Shown one piece after another: positions 60,279 to 64,000 of a DNA stretch of 64,000 bases. The translations under genes were made by a program, and so were the position numbers. Position 1 is the first letter of the stretch; each line of letters begins with the position of its first letter. Under the pieces are notes generated by a model. That model was not told the origin of the DNA, searched no databases, and saw nothing but the letters and a program-made list of their open reading frames with translations. This DNA is from Oehlia diaphana (Eukaryota; Glomeromycota; Glomeromycetes; Glomerales; Glomeraceae), in assembly GCA_003833135.1 (NCBI GenBank), contig QZLH01000165.1:225106-289105 (forward strand), given 5' to 3'.

Positions 60279-62555
60279 ATGTCCAATATTCGATATGAAT
60301 TAGTTTATACAGCGGGTATGAGAGCATTTACGTCAACTGATTATAATATTCACAATGACATACACAAACAATATGAATTTTATGAACAAACACTTTTATC
60401 TGATAAATCTCTCACGGAAGATGAAAAAACTGAAGCAATAAAAATATTATATAAATATTATGATCGAGATAAAATTATATATAATTCAGGAACAAAAAGA
60501 ATTTGTGAAAATTGTAATCAAGAATGTTTAGCTACATCATATTGTGAATATTGTGTTCGAAATTATTTAAAAAGAAAATTTTCAAACTGGACATCTGACA
60601 ATGATGATATTGATAATTTAATACAAAATTGTCAAATGGAAACTTTCATACCAAGTAAAATAATTGAATGGATTCCATATAATAATTTAAAAGATATTAA
60701 ATATCTTACAAAAGGTGGGTTCTCCGAAATTTATACTGCAGTTTGGATTGATGGAAAATATGAAGAATGGGATTCTAAAAAACAACTATTAATAAGATTT
60801 GGAACTCATAAGGTTATACTTAAGAGGTTAGAAAATGTTAAATGTGCAAATCGAAATTGGTTTGAAGAGGTATGTTATCTAAATTTGTTTATTTAAAATT
60901 CAATATATTTTTATTAATTAAAAAATTTTTAAATCCTTATATAGGCTAAATCACACTTAACTATAAGCAATAAATGGGAAGATATTGTTCGATGTTATGG
61001 TTTAACACAAGATCCATTAAATGGAAATTACATGCTTGTAATGAGAAAAATGGATTTTGATTTGAGAAAGTATTTACAACAAAATCACAATCAGCTTACA
61101 TGGAAAGAAAGGATTAAAATTATTTATGAAATAATTAATGCAATTTATAAAATTTTTAAAGAAAATGCAATTCATAGAGATTTACATTCTGGGAATATAT
61201 TATATTCACAATTCAATGATTATTGGTATATTAGTGATCTTGGATTCTGTGGACCCGCCAATAAATCGTCAAAGAGTGTATATGGGAATCTTCCTTATAT
61301 AGCACCTGAAATAATCGCTGGAAACGAATACACTTTTGTATCTGAAATATATAGTATTGCAATGCTTATGTGGGAAATTTCATCCGGACAACCACCATTT
61401 ATAGATCATGAACATGATTATAACCTTGCAATGAAGATTATTAACGGTATGAGACCAAAAAGTGTACCAGCAACTCCTTTAGAATATAAGATATTAATGA
61501 AACAATGTTGGAATGCCGATCCATTAAAAAGACCAAATATAAAAACGCTCAAGAAGCAGATAAGAGAAATTCATTTATCATATCAAAATATGCAAAATGA
61601 ATTATTACAACCAAAGATAAATAAAATTAATGGTCTAGAAACAAATTATATAAATAATAGGTCATCTTCAAGTGGTATTTATAAATTTGAAAATTTGCCT
61701 GAACCAAGGAATGCAACAGAAGGTATAGTTATTTTCTTATTATTAATAAAATTTATTATTAATTAACATCTTAATTTTTAACTATTTACTATATAATAAT
61801 AGAAGAACAAGAAGGTATGTGATGTTAATTTTATTTAAAGTTTGTTAGGTTTTATTAAATAAATAACTTTAAAATCATATTATTCAAATAGGATATTATA
61901 GCAAATCATATGATTTTACTATTCCTGATAATAGTAAGTAATTATTAATATGTAAAAAATTATAGTATAACGACTGACTTACGTTTACTTTAGTTGATGA
62001 TTTTGATAAATTGAATATTCAAAATGGTGATATTGGTGATATTTCTATTAAAGGTAATTAATTTTATTTATGCATTAAATTATGATATAATCATTAATTT
62101 GTATGTTAATAATTTCAGTTAATAGCAAACAATTATCCCAAATTTTTGAAACATCACAAGTAAATCTAAATTATTGTAAGTACAATCATATATTCATCTA
62201 AAATATTTAATAATGATAATGTTATTATTTCATTAATATTCAATGATTTTTATTTAAATACAAGATGTACTAGATTATTATAAAAAAGTAGCAATACGAC
62301 AGCAAATGAAAGGATCGATGATTAATATTAATGGTATGTGAAAATATTTATCATAATTTAATTAATTTGTATTATTTTAACTTAAAGAATATATTTTATA
62401 GATGAAAATGGAATACATAATAAACCAAACCTTCATTCGGAAGAACAAAATAAATTGAAAATTCCTGATGGTTAGTATAATCATTAGTTTTTAAATAATA
62501 TAAAAAAATAAACTTTATTATTAATTTGTATTCACTCATTTTTTTAGAATTATGA
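60279..62555 (+). CDS. TKL-type kinase with Cys-knuckle N-terminus (copy D)
   Basis: Nine exons (60279-60869, 60945-61722, 61803-61814, 61891-61932, 61994-62053, 62119-62175, 62265-62333, 62402-62470, 62548-62555) encode 561 aa. The knuckle is CENCNQECLATSYCEYC. The loop KGGFSEIY, the beta-3 Lys in KVILKRLEN, HRDLHSGN, ISDLGFCGPANKS and YIAPEII are intact, so a catalytically competent kinase is likely. The usual Asp in the APE-following 'SDIYS' motif is Glu (SEIYS). The tail repeats the pattern of exons sized 12, 42, 60, 57, 69 and 69 nt between phase-1 introns. It keeps one more exon than copies A and C, the last coding piece being only 8 nt and supplying the stop. It is oriented head-to-head with copy C across 10.6 kb. 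Confidence 0.87.
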
Positions 62556-63284
62556 TTAATTGTATCATAAATTGAATTATTAATATGAATAGTTTTTATT
62601 AATTACTAAATCTTTATCTTGAGTTATAACCCTTCTTTAAGTCAGGTTCGGTTTTAACATACAAAATTGAATTGTAATTTACGTTTACTCAGAAACTTTG
62701 GCCTTATTAATATCAGAAAGTCGTCCTGATATTATCCTTTTAGATTTTAGGCTGTTTATCTTATATTATGATGTATTTATTTCTAACTGTATTCTGGCTA
62801 TATTTGCCAGGAATTTATTAATAATTTTAGAAAAATTACAGTTAGAGGGATAACATATTTAATTACTTGATGTATTATTTTTATAACCAATTGTTAATAA
62901 ATATATTATTTATTTCATTTGTTTGTTAAACATACAGTTTAATATTTCATACAAGATAAAAAAGTCTCTTGTTTTTTGTTATGTGTCAATAAATTTATAA
63001 ACTCAAACTAAATATTAAACTAACAATTTTATAATGCAAAATTCACCATTGATTGACGAAAAAAATTTGGACCAAGGTCAAATCACACTAAATTTGGTTT
63101 AGTCTCGTCAGATATCAGATAATACTTTGTTAAAATTTCTATTTTTCTATTTAATAAAATGTTATTATTAAGAATGTTTTTACAGAATTCTTGATGGTCT
63201 ATATATGTACATGGCTCATCACTTTTTTTAAAGGGAAGCTCTAGAATTAAATAATGAATTCTTCAATAAACCTATAAGACAATG

Positions 63285-63386
63285 GCTAAAGCTCACCGGC
63301 GGTGTATGGTCACCGTGATGTACTTTCGACCAGAATTAAAAGTACTGGCGGCATTACATCATAAGCTCTCACCGGTGATGTTTAGC
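63285..63386. repeat. 102-bp foldback repeat
   Basis: The ends GCTAAAGCTCACCGGCGG and, reverse-complemented, GCTAAACATCACCGGTGA pair with a few mismatches. A second, perfect inner pair GTACTTT / AAAGTAC (63320-63326, 63339-63345) lies at the centre, so the whole unit folds. Its GC content is well above that of the flanks. Likely a tiny non-autonomous element. Confidence 0.6.
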
Positions 63387-63920
63387 AATTCCAACTTATA
63401 ATGTTATTTTTAATAGAGAAAGAAGTAACAAATTATATTTTGGAATTTAGTAATTAATTATGGATCAATCAATAAATTATAAACTACATTTAGTGTAATG
63501 AATGCAATCGATATAAAAAATATTTTAATGAAATTCATAAAATGTGTTGTTTATGTCATGATGATTTCATATGGTTCACAATTACCAATAGTTCTAAAAA
63601 ATATTGCAAAGAATATAAGGCTTCTTTCATTATACTATACAATTTACCATAATATTAATTAATTGGATGAAATAATCTTTTATGACTATATATTTTAGTT
63701 ATTTTTAGTTTCCATCAGGAAATTTTTAAGTTTGCAATCTTGTGTTCTTACAAAAATCCATGTAACCTTATGTAAACTTACATGTGGAAAAAGAGAAGAA
63801 AATTACTGACTCGAAAAGTACCCAAGTTATATAACTCGAGTTGATACTTGAGTCTTCAACTTGAATTTTGACTCGTGGGTGCATGAAATATTTTATATCT
63901 AACTAGAATATGCGATTTGC

Positions 63921-63939
63921 TGGGGGACTTCGTCCCCCA
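63921..63939. repeat. GC-rich 8-bp hairpin
   Basis: TGGGGGAC and GTCCCCCA flank a 3-nt loop (TTC). It is a perfect stem and strikingly GC-rich in an A/T background. It could be a transposon end or a structured RNA element. Confidence 0.7.
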
Positions 63940-64000
63940 AATATAACTTTTATAATTAAAAAAATTCTTTGATATAAATAAATTGAATTGTGTGTAAAAT

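Larger units (their letters stand above)
62556..64000. other. Gene-free right end with small foldback repeats
   Basis: No coding sequence seen. Contains the foldback unit 63285-63386 and the GC hairpin at 63921-63939 (both listed). CTCGA-rich words (ACTCGAAAAG, AACTCGAGTTG) occur at about 63810-63850. Confidence 0.4.

Noticed and set aside
1..64000. tRNA, rRNA or other structured RNA genes
   Set aside because: No B-box/T-loop (GGTTCRANTCC-type) with matching cloverleaf and no rRNA-like block noticed by eye; a covariance-model scan would be needed to exclude small ones.

Overview
The window looks like a nuclear fragment of an arbuscular mycorrhizal fungus, most likely Rhizophagus irregularis or a close Glomeraceae relative. 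It is very AT-rich. Its genes are split by many short introns (typically 60-100 nt, GT..AG). It also carries lineage-typical families: tyrosine-kinase-like (TKL) kinases with a Cys-knuckle N-terminus, a MULE with a SWIM finger, an IS630/Tc1-type transposase, a BTB-BACK protein and a nuclease-like repeat family. I recognised these by reading translations. No search was run.

Layout. 0.1-1.5 kb: decayed IS630/Tc1-type transposase. 3.5-5.3 kb: TPX2-like spindle protein (minus, 7 exons). 6.1-8.8 kb: Mutator-like element with inverted ends and a broken transposase, followed directly by a 316-bp MITE with an 8-bp target duplication. 9.2-14.6 kb: gene-free AT-rich stretch with foldback repeats. 14.6-33.3 kb: housekeeping block of symplekin (18 exons), a secreted Shewanella-like metallophosphatase, the CPSF30/Yth1 zinc-finger protein, UBC9, a BTB-BACK protein with a membrane tail, TDP1, a membrane-anchored short-chain dehydrogenase and the N-terminal glutamine amidohydrolase NTAQ1. 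I rebuilt these models exon by exon, and the frames close through every junction.

34-64 kb is an accessory region. Four copies of one TKL kinase family alternate in orientation (- + - +). Three are intact; one (44.1-46.1 kb) has lost its 5' end and carries two in-frame stops. Each copy ends in a disordered tail encoded by tiny exons whose lengths are multiples of 3 and whose introns are all phase 1. Between copies 3 and 4 lies a segment that is visibly less AT-rich (about 53-59 kb). It holds a 272-bp MITE with a TTA duplication, a broken EsV-1-7 cysteine-repeat protein fused to a nuclease-like domain, a broken copy of a Rhizophagus-type repeat-family protein, and an intact 165-codon orphan ORF.

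Functional links: symplekin and Yth1 are both subunits of the mRNA 3'-end cleavage/polyadenylation factor and lie 3 kb apart with one unrelated gene between them. UBC9 (SUMO conjugation) and TDP1 (topoisomerase-adduct repair) are near neighbours. I see no operon-like organisation, rRNA, tRNA or CRISPR array.
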